From positions 877,001 through 941,000 of the forward strand of contig JASPKZ010000422.1 of the NCBI GenBank assembly GCA_030220185.1: a stretch of 64,000 bases of DNA, in the 5' to 3' direction. Every line of letters begins with the position of its first letter. The stretch's first letter is position 1. Source of the DNA: Diploptera punctata. Lineage: Eukaryota; Arthropoda; Insecta; Blattodea; Blaberidae. Of this stretch, positions 30,790 to 41,162 are shown in pieces. Below the pieces are notes generated by a model. It did no database searches, was not told the DNA's origin, and saw nothing but the letters and a program-made list of their open reading frames with translations. The position numbers and the translations under genes were made by a program.

Positions 30790-33250
30790 AATACTTACTT
30801 AATACTTAGTACAGGCTTTCCATTTTACAGCAGTTCGCCCTTGATTCCTGCTTTCCAGAGATCTATCTTCCCATTGTCCTTCTTCCATAACCCTCTTTAT
30901 CATGGCACCATATATTTCCTCATACCATGTGCTCCTACTTCTCCCGCTCTTCCTTCTTCCTGGTACCATCCAATCGAACACCTGTTTAGGCCACTGGTCT
31001 TCCGACATCCGTTGTTCATGTCCATACCACTGTAGAGCTCTCTTTGTTATCCTTTCGATAACAGTTTCTTGTGCATCCATTTCCTGTCTGATATGTGTAT
31101 TTCGAATATGTTGTAGCCTGGATATTCTCATACTTCTCCGTAATCCATCCATTTCTGTCGCCAAGATTCTTTTCTGCATCCTTTCATTTATTGTCTGTAT
31201 AATCTCTTTTTGTTTTGTTTTTCTGGTTAAATTTCTATTCCAGAAAATACTATTCAGGGATCTAATCGCCTTCCTTGCACAATATACTCTGTTAATAATA
31301 TACTTTTCACAAGTACCAGAGTTATCTATTATAGATCCAAGATATTTAAATTCTTCAACACGTTTAATTATCATATTATTTATTTGTAGGTCTTCTGAAT
31401 TTTCTCCGATTATCATATATTCTGTTTTGATATAATTTATCTTCAGTCCACCTACCTCAAATGCATCTACCAACTTTCTCATCATATATTCTATATCTTC
31501 TTTATCTTGTCATATTATAATCTGGTCATCAGCGAATAATAAATTGTACAGTAAACGGTCATTAATATTGATTCCCATTCCCCTATATGACTTATTCCAT
31601 TTCATTAATACATCTTCTAGGTATATCTTGAACAATGCTGGTGACATCCCGCATCCTTGTCTTAATCCTTTTGTTATATCAAATTCTGAGGATACTCTAT
31701 TTCCAACCTTAATACTTGCTTTACAATCCATTCTTTTTATAAAATGTATAAAAAATGTAGGTATTTCAAACTTCTCCATTGCCACCCAAAGCCTAATCAT
31801 AAGTATATTATCAAGGCACGATTTACCTGCTGTAAAACCGGTTTGTTCTTCTGATATTTTATTTTATATTAGTTCCTCCAATCTAATTTTAATAATCGTA
31901 CTTAACATATCAACCTGCAGGAAGAAGAAGACCAGGACGTCCACTCAAAAGACTTCTGGATGGTGTTTCTCTTGAGGCCGAAACAGGTCAACAAATGGCC
32001 TAAATTCGTGAATGTACTATGATGATGATGAACATTCTACTAAATGGTGCCATAACACTGATCCCTCTATAGTTTGCTGGATCTCTTTTATTCCCTTTAT
32101 TTTTGTATATTACACTAATATACGATAACTTGCACTCATCTGGAATAGGATCTCCTTATACCACTTGGTTAAAAAGTCTAGTTAAAATTCTTATAATTCC
32201 TGAACCATCATATTTAATTAGTTCCATGGTTATTCTTCCTGGACCTGCCGCTTTTCCATTTTTGCTGTTCTCAACACGTTTCTTACCTCCCCTTCTGTTA
32301 TAGGTTCCATTAAGTCACTGTTTCCAGTATCCAATATAGCATAGTCTATATATTCTCTCCTAGTTTCTGTTAAACGCATTTTAAAATATTCCTGAAAAGT
32401 TTTCATTGGTACTAAATTAAAACTCTTTGTCGTATTATTTCGCATGTTTGTAATTGTCCTCCATGCTTGGGCTGACTTTGTATAGCCTACTGTATGCTCG
32501 ATTTCTCCACATTTCTTTTTTATGTTTCCTGACTTCTGCTTTGACCTTTCTTTTAAGTATGTTATAACTTTGATAATCTTCATCTTTCTTGGAACTTAAA
32601 TATTTTTGATATGCATTTTTCTTTTCTGTTATGATATCAAGTATTTCCTTATTCACCCAATGGTTTTTATGGTGTTTATCATTTGCTGCTTCATGTATAT
32701 ATTTTTTCAAATGTTAATAAGTAACGACCGAGTTCCAGTCTTCATCAAATTTTAATTTTTCTGTGAGGCGTTGGGCATATATATTTTTAATACTATCATC
32801 TTGTAGTAAATGTAATTATATCTACATTTTTCTAATTCATTTTCTATTTCTATATTTTAATCTTTATTTACCTTTTGCCTCTTTATAGGTCATACTATCC
32901 TAGTTGACAGCATATAATGATCCGTTCCACATTTGGGTCCTCGATTCACTCTGACATCTAAACTATAATATTTCTCCGTTTCCTCACTATTACATAATCG
33001 ATTATCGATCTTAGACCTTTAGTGCGTTGTTCCCACGTTTATCTATGGATGTCCCGATGTTTAAACATCGGATTCATAATAATTCACTTTGCATTCTTCT
33101 TTTAAACGTTGTCCATTTTCATTCTCAATATCTTCTCCATATGGACCAACTATGTCACCTGTCCCCTTTCCAACTCTGCTATTAAAATCTCCCATAATTA
33201 TTAATTCCTTCTTTTGAGAAATTTTTTCTACCAATCCAGTAAATTTTTCT
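30790..33250 (-). pseudogene. EN-RT non-LTR retrotransposon, nearly complete but disabled
   Basis: Order on the minus strand: endonuclease remnant at 33200-32880 ('IIMGDFNSRVGKGTGDIVG', then after stops 'DVRVNRGPKCGTDHYMLS', containing the GDFN and SDH/TDH-type motifs of APE endonucleases); linker 32710-32430 ('NKEILDIITEKKNAYQKYL'); fingers 32230-32030 ('GKAAGPGRITMELIKYDGSG', 'NYRGISVMAP'); 'EEQTGFTAGKSCLDNILM' at about 31860; palm 'GLRQGCGMSPALF' at 31670 and 'LFADDQIII' at 31530 (catalytic FADD); then a single TGA and the thumb/carboxy terminus 31485-30799 ('EEFKYLGSIIDNSGTCEKYI', 'LATEMDGLRRSMRISRLQHI'). Besides the TGA at about 31509 there are frameshifts in the linker and an inserted LINE end at 31911-32030. 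Clade not resolved; RTE-like by overall feel. Confidence 0.85.
31911..32030 (+). mobile_element. Type B LINE 3' end inserted in the LINE above
   Basis: Reads 'CRKKKTRTSTQKTSGWCFS' in one frame and 'GRRRPGRPLKRLLDGV' in another, and ends 'gaatgtactatgatgatgat'. It corresponds to 34540-34399 of the neighbouring LINE in opposite orientation. The sequence AACAT at both edges could be part of a target duplication. Confidence 0.75.
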
Positions 33251-33369
33251 ATACTTTATTCTCAATTGCATTATGTAAAACAATATCAAGTAGTTGTGAT
33301 AGGAGGAAAATTAATAACAATCTAATGATAGTCGTGATAATTCTGGAATTGCGTGTTATTATGCATTAC
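33251..33369. other. Junction between two LINE copies
   Basis: Short unassigned stretch between the 5' end of the minus-strand LINE and the plus-strand LINE fragment that follows. Confidence 0.4.
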
Positions 33370-33850
33370 AAAAAACTGGAAATATAAAAAATATGTTATT
33401 CTCCCAGTTTAATTATATGGTTGCGAACAAGGATTCTTACTTTAAGGGAGGAGAAAATACTACGAGTATTTAAGAATATAGTTCTTAGGGGTTTTTTCAA
33501 AGAGAGATGAACAGACAGGCGAATGGAGAAGACTACTTAACAGTGAGCTACATGATCTTTATGGGAAACCAGATGTAGTAAGAACAGTTAAGTCTCATAG
33601 GATACTTCGAAGGGCAGGACATGTGACACAAACGAGGTTTGAAAGATGGGCATGTAAACTAGGAGGAAAACCAGGTATAAAGTGCCCAGTAGGTAGGCCA
33701 AGAATGAGGTCGGAGAATAACGTTAACCATGGTTTGAGGGAAATAAATTATACAGGAGATGATTGGAAAACATTAGCTCAGAATAGGATGTAGGGAGAGC
33801 TTATGATCGCTCGGCAAATAGCCTATGGGTTCGATAATGCCATTGAGTTA
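33370..33850 (+). pseudogene. Type A LINE carboxy terminus
   Basis: Aligns with 9860-10305: 'ctcccagtttaattatatgg', 'ttactttaagggaggagaaa', 'acgagtatttaagaatatag', 'tgggttcgataatgccattg', ending in 'gagttagtta'. Multiple frameshifts; the reading frame is not continuous. Confidence 0.8.
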
Positions 33851-34185
33851 GTTACAGACAGTTGGTCTCTGATTCTTTGGAGCATTACATTATCTTTAGC
33901 CCCCTACGTTAAGTTAATTTCCAAACGTTGCTGAGATGTGTAGAGGCCTACAATTTTTACGAATTCCGAAAGAGTGTAGCCATTGAGGTTGTACCCATGA
34001 AAATATTAAACTCATCAATTCTAATTACAAAAAGTGCCCACGGTACGTTAATACGTTAACGGCCGCATTTTTTCGCAACCAAACTCGGCATAAACCAGTC
34101 GGTTTAAAAAGTATGACGGAATTCGTTAACCAGCAAAATCTGTCTAATTAGGAGTGCGGGTTAACCTGATAACCATCATCATCAT

Positions 34186-34335
34186 CATCAACTAGGATTA
34201 AGCCCAATGGCCTGTTCCGATCTCATTATAGGTCGAATTGGTTCTTCCATCTTTTCAATGGTCTTCCCAACAATCTTCTCCCTTTTGGTTAAAATTATAC
34301 ATTCTTCTCGGTATGCGCTGTTCATTCATTCATAA
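34186..34335 (-). mobile_element. LINE 3' end with (ATG)n tail
   Basis: 'catcatcatcatcaactagg' and 'aatggcctgttccgatctc' (plus strand) match the LINE end at 44307-44365 ('ccagtggcctgttacggtct'). The CAT run is the tail read in reverse. Confidence 0.55.
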
Positions 34336-34398
34336 TACTTGCTGAAGGTAAGCATTTTCATAGTATTTTATTCTTTCACAGAGATTAAATATATTAAG

Positions 34399-36525
34399 TT
34401 CATCATCATCATCATAGTACATTCACGAATTTAGGTCATTTGTTGACCTGTTTCGGCCTCAAGAGAAACACCATCCAAAAGTCTTTTGAGTGGACGTCCT
34501 GGTCTTCTTCTTCCTGCAGGTTGATATCTTAACATTTGTTTGGGTATTCTGTGATCTTCCATTCGATGAACATGTTGTATCCATCTTGACTTCTAATCAG
34601 AAATTTTGTTTTTCTAAAGATTCCATGTGTAATTCTTCTAAGATATCTTCATTTTTTTTTGTGATCTAGTAGTGTGTATCCTGCAGTCCTCCGAAGATAT
34701 CTCATTTCAGCAGATCTCTGTATATCCTTCTGTTTCAACGTCCATACTTCGCTACCATACAAAAGAGTTGGAAGAGCCAGTGTTTTTTATACACTTTTAA
34801 TCTTGAATGCTTTTGGACTAACTGTGGCTTGAAGATAGAATTTATTAACCCTAAAATTCTTAAAAATTTAGATATTTTTGCATTTACATCCTTTTCTTCT
34901 TCATATGGGATATTGCATCCTAGATATGTAAAATTATTCACCTGCTCCAAAATTTTATTGTCCAGTACAATTTTACTTCTGACAGGATCTACACCTTGAA
35001 ATGCCATAATTTTTGTTTTTTCTGTAGATATCTTCAAACCATATTCTTCTGTAATTTTGTTAAGTTCATACAGACCTTTCTGTAGATTATCTTCGGAATT
35101 TGCTATTATTATTTGGTCATCTGCAAACAGTATGGTGTTTAATTTTCTATTTTCTGATATTCTTATTCCAAATTTATATTTTTTGTTCCAGCAACATATT
35201 ACTTCATTGATATAAATTGCAAAGAGTGTCGGGGATAGGGGGCAGCCTTGTCTCACACCACGATTTATAATTCCTTCTTCAGAAAATCTGTTATTTAATT
35301 TAACCTTTATGGTGTTGTCTTTGTAAATATTTTGTATGTTCTGCCGAAGTAAATTTGGTATATTTCTGTCTTCCAATATATTAAGAGTTTTGATCACTTG
35401 ACTGTGTCGAATGCTTTTTCAAAATCTATGAAAGCAAATGTGTTTCTAAGTTGAATTCTCTTCTTTTTTCAAGCAATAGTTTAACAGAAAATGCTGAATC
35501 AATACAAGATCGTCCTTTCCTAAATCCATTTTGACATTCCATAAGGAATTTTTCACTGAAACTTTTCAATTTTCCATTTAAAATGTCTGCATACATTTTG
35601 TAGCATGTGTTTAACAAACTGATTCGCCTATAGTTGTCCATTTTTCTCTTGTCTCCTTTCTTGAACAGGGGTATAACAATGCTTGTCTTCCATTCTTGTG
35701 GTATATCTGCATTTTTGAATACATTATTAAAGAAGGACAACAGTCTTTCATGGAACTGTTTGCCTGCATATTTGTACAATTCAGAATTCAAGCCAACTGT
35801 GCCAGTTGCCTTCCCATTTTTTAATTTCTTTAAACTATTGTTCAATTCTTCCAATGATATTATGGAATCTGTCTCATTATTATTTCGGAAAGTTGTATCT
35901 TCATAGCTATTGTCAGTCCAAAGACTTCTATAATAATTGAAAAAATCTTCTTTTGTTACTCCGCAATTAATTTTGGTAGATTCTTTAATATCTTTATTCA
36001 AATGTTTTAATATTTTGAAGGCATTAGGTTGGAGCTTATGCAAATCTGATTCTAAATGTGTAACAAAATTTAACCATGTTTTCCTATGTCTCTTTCTTAT
36101 TTCCCTCTTAACAATAGCTCTACAGCGTTTGAATTCTATTTCATTTTCTACTTTCTTTGTGTTCAAATATTTTTTATAAGCTGTATTTTTTTCTTCAATC
36201 AATTGTTTTATTTGATCATCCCAGATTTTTAGAGTTCTATATCTTCTTTGTTGTATATTTACTTTTCCTAAAGTTTCATTAGCTGCATTTTGAATTATCA
36301 TTTTAATGTTTTTCCATTCTTCTTCGAACATCATTACTTTCTGGAGTTGTAGCCATATATTGCTGAATTCTTCTCGAATATTTAATGCTGTCATCATAAA
36401 ATAATTTTACCTTGTACTTTTGTTCTATGCTCTGTTGTTGTTTCTTCTTTTTTAACCATCTTGGTGGAAATCTTATTTTTGCTTCTACTAGGTAGTGATC
36501 TGTACCAATATCATATCCTCTCTAG
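34399..36525 (-). pseudogene. EN-RT non-LTR retrotransposon, type B, with two frameshifts
   Basis: On the minus strand: end of the endonuclease 'GTDHYLVEAKIRFPPRW' (36510-36460); linker and fingers in a 323-codon frame 36397-35426 ('NGKATGTVGLNSELYKYAGK', 'PLFKKGDKRKMDNYRRISLL', 'ECQNGFRKGRSCIDSAFSV'); palm in a 220-codon frame 35397-34735 ('GVRQGCPLSPTLFAIYINEV', 'ILFADDQIIIANSEDNLQKG', 'STEKTKIMAFQGVDPVRSKI', 'NNFTYLGCNIPYEEEKDVNA'); then 'LYGSEVWTLK', 'SAEMRYLRRTAGY' and 'KKTRTSTQKTFGW', tail (ATG)n at 34399-34416. One base is missing after 'ETHL' (about 35437), and a second frame change follows 'AFDTVK' just downstream. Best-preserved reverse transcriptase in the window; 5' truncated in the endonuclease. 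Confidence 0.9.
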
Positions 36526-37045
36526 GCTCTGACATCGAGAAACAATTTAAAACTCTTATTAAGTTCTGTTCTTATATCTTCGTTTTTTTCTTTTTATCGG
36601 TTCTTTGGTATCCTGTTATTGCTCTTAACATCTTCATTTCAGCAGCCTCTATTTGTTTACTTATCTGCCTTTGTTAATGTCCAGGTTTCACATCCATAGA
36701 TAAGAGATGGAACTGCCAATATACTTTATGCATTTTTAAAATAGTTTCTTTTCTAGTTTTATTCAATAAAGTTCGTTTAATTGTGCCACATAGATAATTG
36801 AATCGTATTTTAGTGTGTTTATCTAAATTTTTGTCATTACCTAAATGACTCCCAAATAATTAAAATTCTGAACTTGGTCTATAATTACATTGTTTTTATT
36901 GCACATTTTCCTTTCACAGCTAATATTTTTGTTTTAGATGTAGATATTCTTAAATTGTATTTTAGAGAGAGATTATTTAAAGTATAAAGGAATTGTTGAA
37001 AAGCATTTTCTACTACTGATTCATCTGAAAACGCGATAACCCAAA
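36526..37045 (-). pseudogene. LINE RT fragment (palm to carboxy terminus), highly broken
   Basis: On the minus strand: 'VIAFSDESVVENAFQQFLYT' (37040-36980), 'LRISTSKTKILAVKGKCAI', 'SILAVPSLIYGCETWTLTKA' (36725-36665) and 'NEDVKSNNRIPKN'. It abuts the 5' end of the preceding LINE at about 36526, so either that LINE inserted here or they were joined by deletion. Confidence 0.75.
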
Positions 37046-37865
37046 TTTAAAAATATCTCAAGCAGCCGCAATTTTCGTGTTTTTTCAGAATGAGTCTCTG
37101 TAGGCCCGTATGCCGTTGAAATAAAATGATAAAATTATTCTATGAAAATCAGCCAGATAGGACCATTGTGAGCGTGAGTTAACTTGAAAATTAACATTTT
37201 AGAGGAAACATGACCGACGCTCAAGCGGTAACATTTCCCCCCCCCTCTAAATTAAACTTGATATATACGACAAGATCGAACCACTAGGTGTGGAGATTTA
37301 CCTGAAACCCAGCACTTGGTAATTGCTCTAGCGTCCGCAATTTATGTTTACCTTGAAAGAAACTGGATACATACGATTTAATTAAGAAAAGAAAGATGTA
37401 GCTATTCGTAAACCAACAAAATATGACCATACATTTGACTTGCTGAGAAATTCATTTAGTTTGCGCAGTTCCTGGGACAGTCTTGTCATGTATAGTGTCT
37501 AACTCCAATAGGCATGTCGCTTCTTATGACTAAGTTACTGTAGACGGTTATGTAAATGTGCGAACAGAATAAAAATGAAAGTAATACTTGAAGTCAGTGA
37601 TGCGTGAAATAAAGGACTAACCTCGCCTCCGGAACTTTTGTTAAGCTCCTTTTTAACTTAATTTAACAATGCCCTCGTCGATTAAAAAAAGTTTGTATAT
37701 AATAAGTTGCATTCATTTTTTTAAAACCGTATGTTTTGTAAATTTGTACATTTTCATAGTAGAGTATCAGAGTAACAGAATATAACATCACACTTACCAT
37801 CGAAAAAGAATACTTGCTGATTCAGAATTCTTATTGGCCCACATTCATATTGGAGCCATAAATAA

Positions 37866-37868
<3 letters not shown>
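37046..37868. other. No gene seen
   Basis: Unassigned; includes a C-run at 37240-37250. No repeat with a second copy in the window was recognised. Confidence 0.35.
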
Positions 37869-37902
<34 letters not shown>

Positions 37903-37911
37903 GATATATAT
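37869..37911. repeat. (TA)n microsatellite
   Basis: TA units directly 5' of an S1 SINE, the same arrangement as at 12459-12571. Confidence 0.9.
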
Positions 37912-38212
37912 CCACCGTTCTGATCTCGAGGTAGCGTGCAGCATTGTCACGTAGCGGGCGCGGGTTCGATTTCCGATCGGTACAAGTTGCTGGGTGAGGT
38001 TTTTTCGGGCGTTTTCCTCACCTGTAAGACAAATGTAAGGAAGCTTAGGACTGAACGGTCCCCTAAAATCATCCATCATCATCATTGTCAAAACATTATT
38101 CAGCGGTGTGGAAAGCAACGGGAAGCTACCATACCCTAATAAAGCTGCAAAATAGCATTAAAATTCTATGATTGAAGTAAAGGACCTGCCCTCAGGCAGA
38201 ATACTATAGAAT
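37912..38212 (+). mobile_element. S1a SINE
   Basis: Head CCACCGTTCTGATCTCGAGG, B box GGTTCGATTTCC (one change), body 'gtaagacaaatgtaaggaag', 3' module 'gtgtggaaagcaacgggaag' to 'caggcagaatactatagaat'. Full length with scattered changes. Confidence 0.9.
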
Positions 38213-38222
38213 AGAATATATA

Positions 38223-38841
38223 TTAGGGTGTCCATAATACTTTCAATGTAAAAGGGGACATGTACAAAAATTAAAGGAAAAACTTGTGACATTTAAAAAA
38301 AGTGGGACATTAACAAAATATAAAAAAAGTTATTTTCTTTTTACCACCACACTTTGCCAATAAAAATTTTGAAGAATCAACCATTCACAAATCAAAACCC
38401 ACTAAAGTAATTGTTTATTAGTTTAAAAATATGTATTTATCGCTGCAACGATAACCCCACTAATTAAATCTCTTTCATCCAAGTTAAAATTGTATTTCTC
38501 CACCGCCAAAGTGCCAGAATCAGCAGGAAATCTCCGACATTGGCTGCACTGACCATGGATTGGCAATTTGAAAAATGTACCAGTTAACAATATATGACAG
38601 TAAAGAGCAAAAATTATGGACCAAACAGTGCATCGTGGCCATGGAACTGGCGCTTTGAACGTTCATATTTATAATTACATAGTAAAGAACAAAACGAAAG
38701 TCGCCATTCATAAATACATTGACAAAACATCGTCCCAAAAGCGGGACATTTGAGCGTCCCCAAGAAAAACTTGCGGGACAGCGGGTCATTTTCCAAATAA
38801 ACAGGACTATCCCGGGAAAAAGGGACGAATGGACACCCTAG
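38223..38841. mobile_element. hAT-like non-autonomous element (TAGGGTGTCCAT ends)
   Basis: Left end TTAGGGTGTCCATAATAC, right end ATGGACACCCTAG, perfect 12-bp inverted ends TAGGGTGTCCAT. Subterminal regions carry GGGACAT/GGGACA motifs on both sides ('aaaaggggacatg', 'gtgggacattaac'; 'cgggacatttgag', 'gcgggacagcggg'). These ends resemble those of Charlie-like hAT elements. No target duplication could be verified, and no transposase is encoded; minus frames 38520-38796 have no domain. Confidence 0.65.
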
Positions 38842-38863
38842 TAAATAAATAAATGTAAAAAAG

Positions 38864-39028
38864 TGGGCCGCGGTGGGCTAGTGGTTATGTTCCTTGCCTC
38901 TAGCTCCTAGGGACGCGGGTTCAAACCCGGCCGTGGTTGATTAATTTTTAAGATCGAACAATCCAAGGGATTCTAAACCGTGCGTCCCGAGTCTGATGTT
39001 TTTCAGGCTCGTAGAAGAACCACAAACC
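38864..39028 (+). mobile_element. SINE S2, 5' piece of a copy split by bacterial DNA
   Basis: Head 'ggtgggctagtggttatgtt' (A box) and 'acgcgggttcaaacccggcc' (B box), then S2 body 'cgtcccgagtctgatgtttt' and 'caggctcgtagaagaaccac'. The intact order in S2 (16025-16140 minus; 19245-19310 minus) continues directly to the 'ggc..ctgtgcaaaatt' segment, which here is found only at 39300, after a 270-bp foreign insert. Confidence 0.8.
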
Positions 39029-39299
39029 TGGGATATAATAGAACGGTCTTCTTGAATAACCTGATTTAAAAAAAGTAGACTTTCCTACATTCGGTTCTCC
39101 AATAATGACCACATAAATTCCTTTTTTATAGCATTTCCTAACGAAAAAGATTCAATTGAATCTTAAAGATCCTTCTAATTCTTGGAAAAAAGAAAAAAAA
39201 GTTCTGATCTTTTAGCAAAGATCACATTTTCTTCGGAAAAATCCAATTCCAGTTCTAGTAAAGATGCAAAATCCAATAATTTTTTTCTTAACTTATTAA
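39029..39299 (-). pseudogene. mnmE: Bacterial mnmE (trmE) fragment, Bacteroidota/Blattabacterium-like, in the nuclear genome
   Basis: On the minus strand it encodes the central part of the tRNA-modification GTPase MnmE: 'LNKLRKKLLDFASLLELELD' (39300-39241), then 'FSEENVIFAKRSEL', 'SFSLGNAIKKG' and the Walker A box GEPNVGKS (39100-39077) in 'GIYVVIIGEPNVGKSTFF', then 'NQVIQEDRSIISQ' after removal of one extra A at about 39064-39072. In bacteria MnmE, with MnmG, modifies the wobble uridine of tRNAs. The helical-domain residues LELELDF and SFxLGN before the G domain are, from memory, typical of Bacteroidota rather than of the mitochondrial homologue. Two stops (TAG, TAA) near 39175-39160 plus the frameshift make it dead. 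Only ~90 codons of a protein of about 450 are present; both edges pass directly into one S2 SINE. Donor assignment is inference from motif and host. Confidence 0.82.
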
Positions 39300-39395
39300 G
39301 GCCTCTGTGCAAAATTTACTGATCGTTTCCCTTCCAGTAATACCTTTCATCGAGGCGCTAGGCCGATCCCCTATCACACGCTGACTTCTATGGGC
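39300..39395 (+). mobile_element. SINE S2, 3' piece of the split copy
   Basis: 'aaggcctctgtgcaaaattt' and 'ccagtaatacctttcatcga' continue S2 exactly as at 19275-19210 (minus strand: 'aaggcctctaggcaaaattt', 'ctagtactaccttggtggat'). Confidence 0.75.
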
Positions 39396-40276
39396 AAATG
39401 AGCGTAACTAAATAAACTTGGTAAATAAGTTGATATCACGGAAGGCCCAAATCCTGACACAGGGAAGGAAAGGACGTAAGAAGAAGAAAGATTTAATGAA
39501 CTCAGTCCAGGAATGCACTGTTTACTAAAATGATGACAAAACAATATTTCCAATCTTGTACTTCTCACAAGACAACCCATGAAGACAAAAGTGGACCTCT
39601 GAAGTCATCTGATATTATCTGTTTTCTTTTTACAACCTAACTGGGTCCAGGTATTTGACTTCCTGCAGGATTTACAGCTGGGGTTCTTGGAAGAATCCAC
39701 TGTACATTTTGAGAGTACATTTTTAATGTTGGAAAATATTAAAATATAGCAGAATAGATAACTTGGTTCTTAGTAGGCCGATTCAAATGATAATACAGAA
39801 ACATCTATTATACCTGAAGAAATTAAAATTGTAAGATCCTATTTCCCACTTGAACTTAATTTTATGGCGCTATGGGCTTGAAACGTTTGGCCTACCAGCA
39901 GGCTGGTGGCCTCTCATCAACATGTATCAAAAGATAATGAAGAAAAGGATAAAATCTTCTAATCACGAAGTTGGATGATCATCCTGCCAGTATTGGGATC
40001 CGATCATTCTTTACAGTCCCTCGGCCGTTATTTGTTGTCGTTATTCAAATGCCTCACAATAGTAGATGAGACGATTCCCACATCCCCATACACTAATCGA
40101 AGTCCCAAGAGAAAATATCCCTCCATGTCAGGGTGCATCCCAAGAGAATGGGCCAAAATTGTTTTAGAGCAATAAACCAAAATATCGTGCTCCCAGATCC
40201 CCAGAAATCCGTTATTTAGTGTTAGGAGATTCGCGGACATAATGCATTTTTAAAAGTAAGTAATGCATTTATTTGT
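39396..40276. other. No supported gene; S3 SINE fragment at 39888-40020
   Basis: 'ggctggtggcctctcatcaa' and 'gatgatcatcctgcca' match the SINE S3 body, minus orientation. Overlapping frames 39975-40175 plus and 40028-40240 minus in the remaining part have no recognised domain. Confidence 0.4.
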
Positions 40277-40648
40277 CCACCGCTGTGGTCTCGAGGTAGC
40301 GTGCGGCCCTGTCACGCAGCGGAATCGGGTTCGATCCCCGGTCGGGACAAGTTTTATGGGTGATGGTTTTTTTCGGGTTTTTCTTCATCTGTAAGACAAA
40401 TGTCAGAAAACTTTAAGGCCCAAACGGGCCCGAACATCGTCTGGCCATCATTCTCATCATTAACTTTATGATTAAGGCTTCTCCTGGCGCATCATTACCA
40501 TTATCATCACATACCATACATCATCGGGGTAGCGTATTTCTGCCTTACAGCCCCCCCCCAACCTCAGAAAAGGGCTACAATAACGCCATGCCAGGACATA
40601 ATGCCAGAATGTCGAAATGACAACCTGGTGGCATTGGAAAAAAAATTC
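40277..40648 (+). mobile_element. S1b SINE: S1 head with alternative 3' module
   Basis: Head CCACCGCTGTGGTCTCGAGG and B box GGTTCGATCCCC as in S1a, body 'gtaagacaaatgtcagaaaa' and 'ggcccaaacgggcccgaaca', but the 3' half is different: 'catcggggtagcgtatttct', 'gccaggacataatgccagaa', 'gacaacctggtggcattgga' plus A-run. The same alternative module ends the copy at 40788. Confidence 0.85.
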
Positions 40649-40775
40649 TTCGACATTACTAACAGTTCTGTACGATACTTTACTGGAGAAAAATAAGTTG
40701 TAGGTGCTAAATATGAATTATCACTATTAACTTCACACTAATTTTGATTTTCTCTTGTTCTATTCTTGATTTTAA

Positions 40776-41162
40776 TAATGTAAATACGTCCACCACTGGT
40801 AGCGTGCTTCCTTGTCACGCAGAGGGCCCGGGTTCTATCCCCGGTTGGGATAAGTTTCCGGGCTGAGGTTTTTTCGGTGTTTTTCTTCATGTATAAGACA
40901 AATGTCAGGAAACTTTAAGGTCCAAACGGTCACGAACACAATCTGGACATCATTATTCTCGTTACTTATTCACCTCATTTTATTCTGGTGCATCATTAAC
41001 ATCAAAATCATCTTTCATATCATCGGGGCAGCGTAACCCTGCCTTCCTTGCAACATCAGAAAGGTCAGGAGTGAGTTACAAGTACGTCATAGCAGGAGAG
41101 AATATCAGAAATGTTGTAATGACAACCGGGTGACATTGATTAAAAAATAGTAATGTAAATAC
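40776..41162 (+). mobile_element. S1b SINE, full length with 12-bp target duplication
   Basis: Element 40788-41150 (363 bp) flanked by TAATGTAAATAC at 40776-40787 and 41151-41162. Head 'tccaccactggtagcgtgct' (short deletion in the A-box region), B box GGTTCTATCCCC, shared S1 body 'gtaagacaaatgtcaggaaa' like, then the S1b module 'catcggggcagcgtaaccct', 'gacaaccgggtgacattgat' and tail TAAAAAATAG. The duplication proves that module b is a true SINE 3' end and not a neighbouring repeat. Confidence 0.9.

Noticed and set aside
30902..31435. 177-codon plus-strand frame
   Set aside because: Antisense shadow of the LINE reverse transcriptase on the minus strand; hydrophobic composition results from reversed coding.
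39001..39028. 'VCGSSTSLK' as continuation of MnmE after 'RSIISQ'
   Set aside because: These bases are the S2 SINE body ('caggctcgtagaagaaccac'); the bacterial part stops at about 39029.
39300..39365. Upstream extension of the mnmE fragment ('SMKGITGRETISK' in another frame)
   Set aside because: It looked like the usual MnmE sequence before the helical domain, but the bases align with the S2 SINE at 19210-19275, so it is host repeat, not bacterial DNA.
39975..40240. Overlapping frames on both strands as a small gene
   Set aside because: Overlaps an S3 SINE fragment at its left end; no similarity recognised on either strand.
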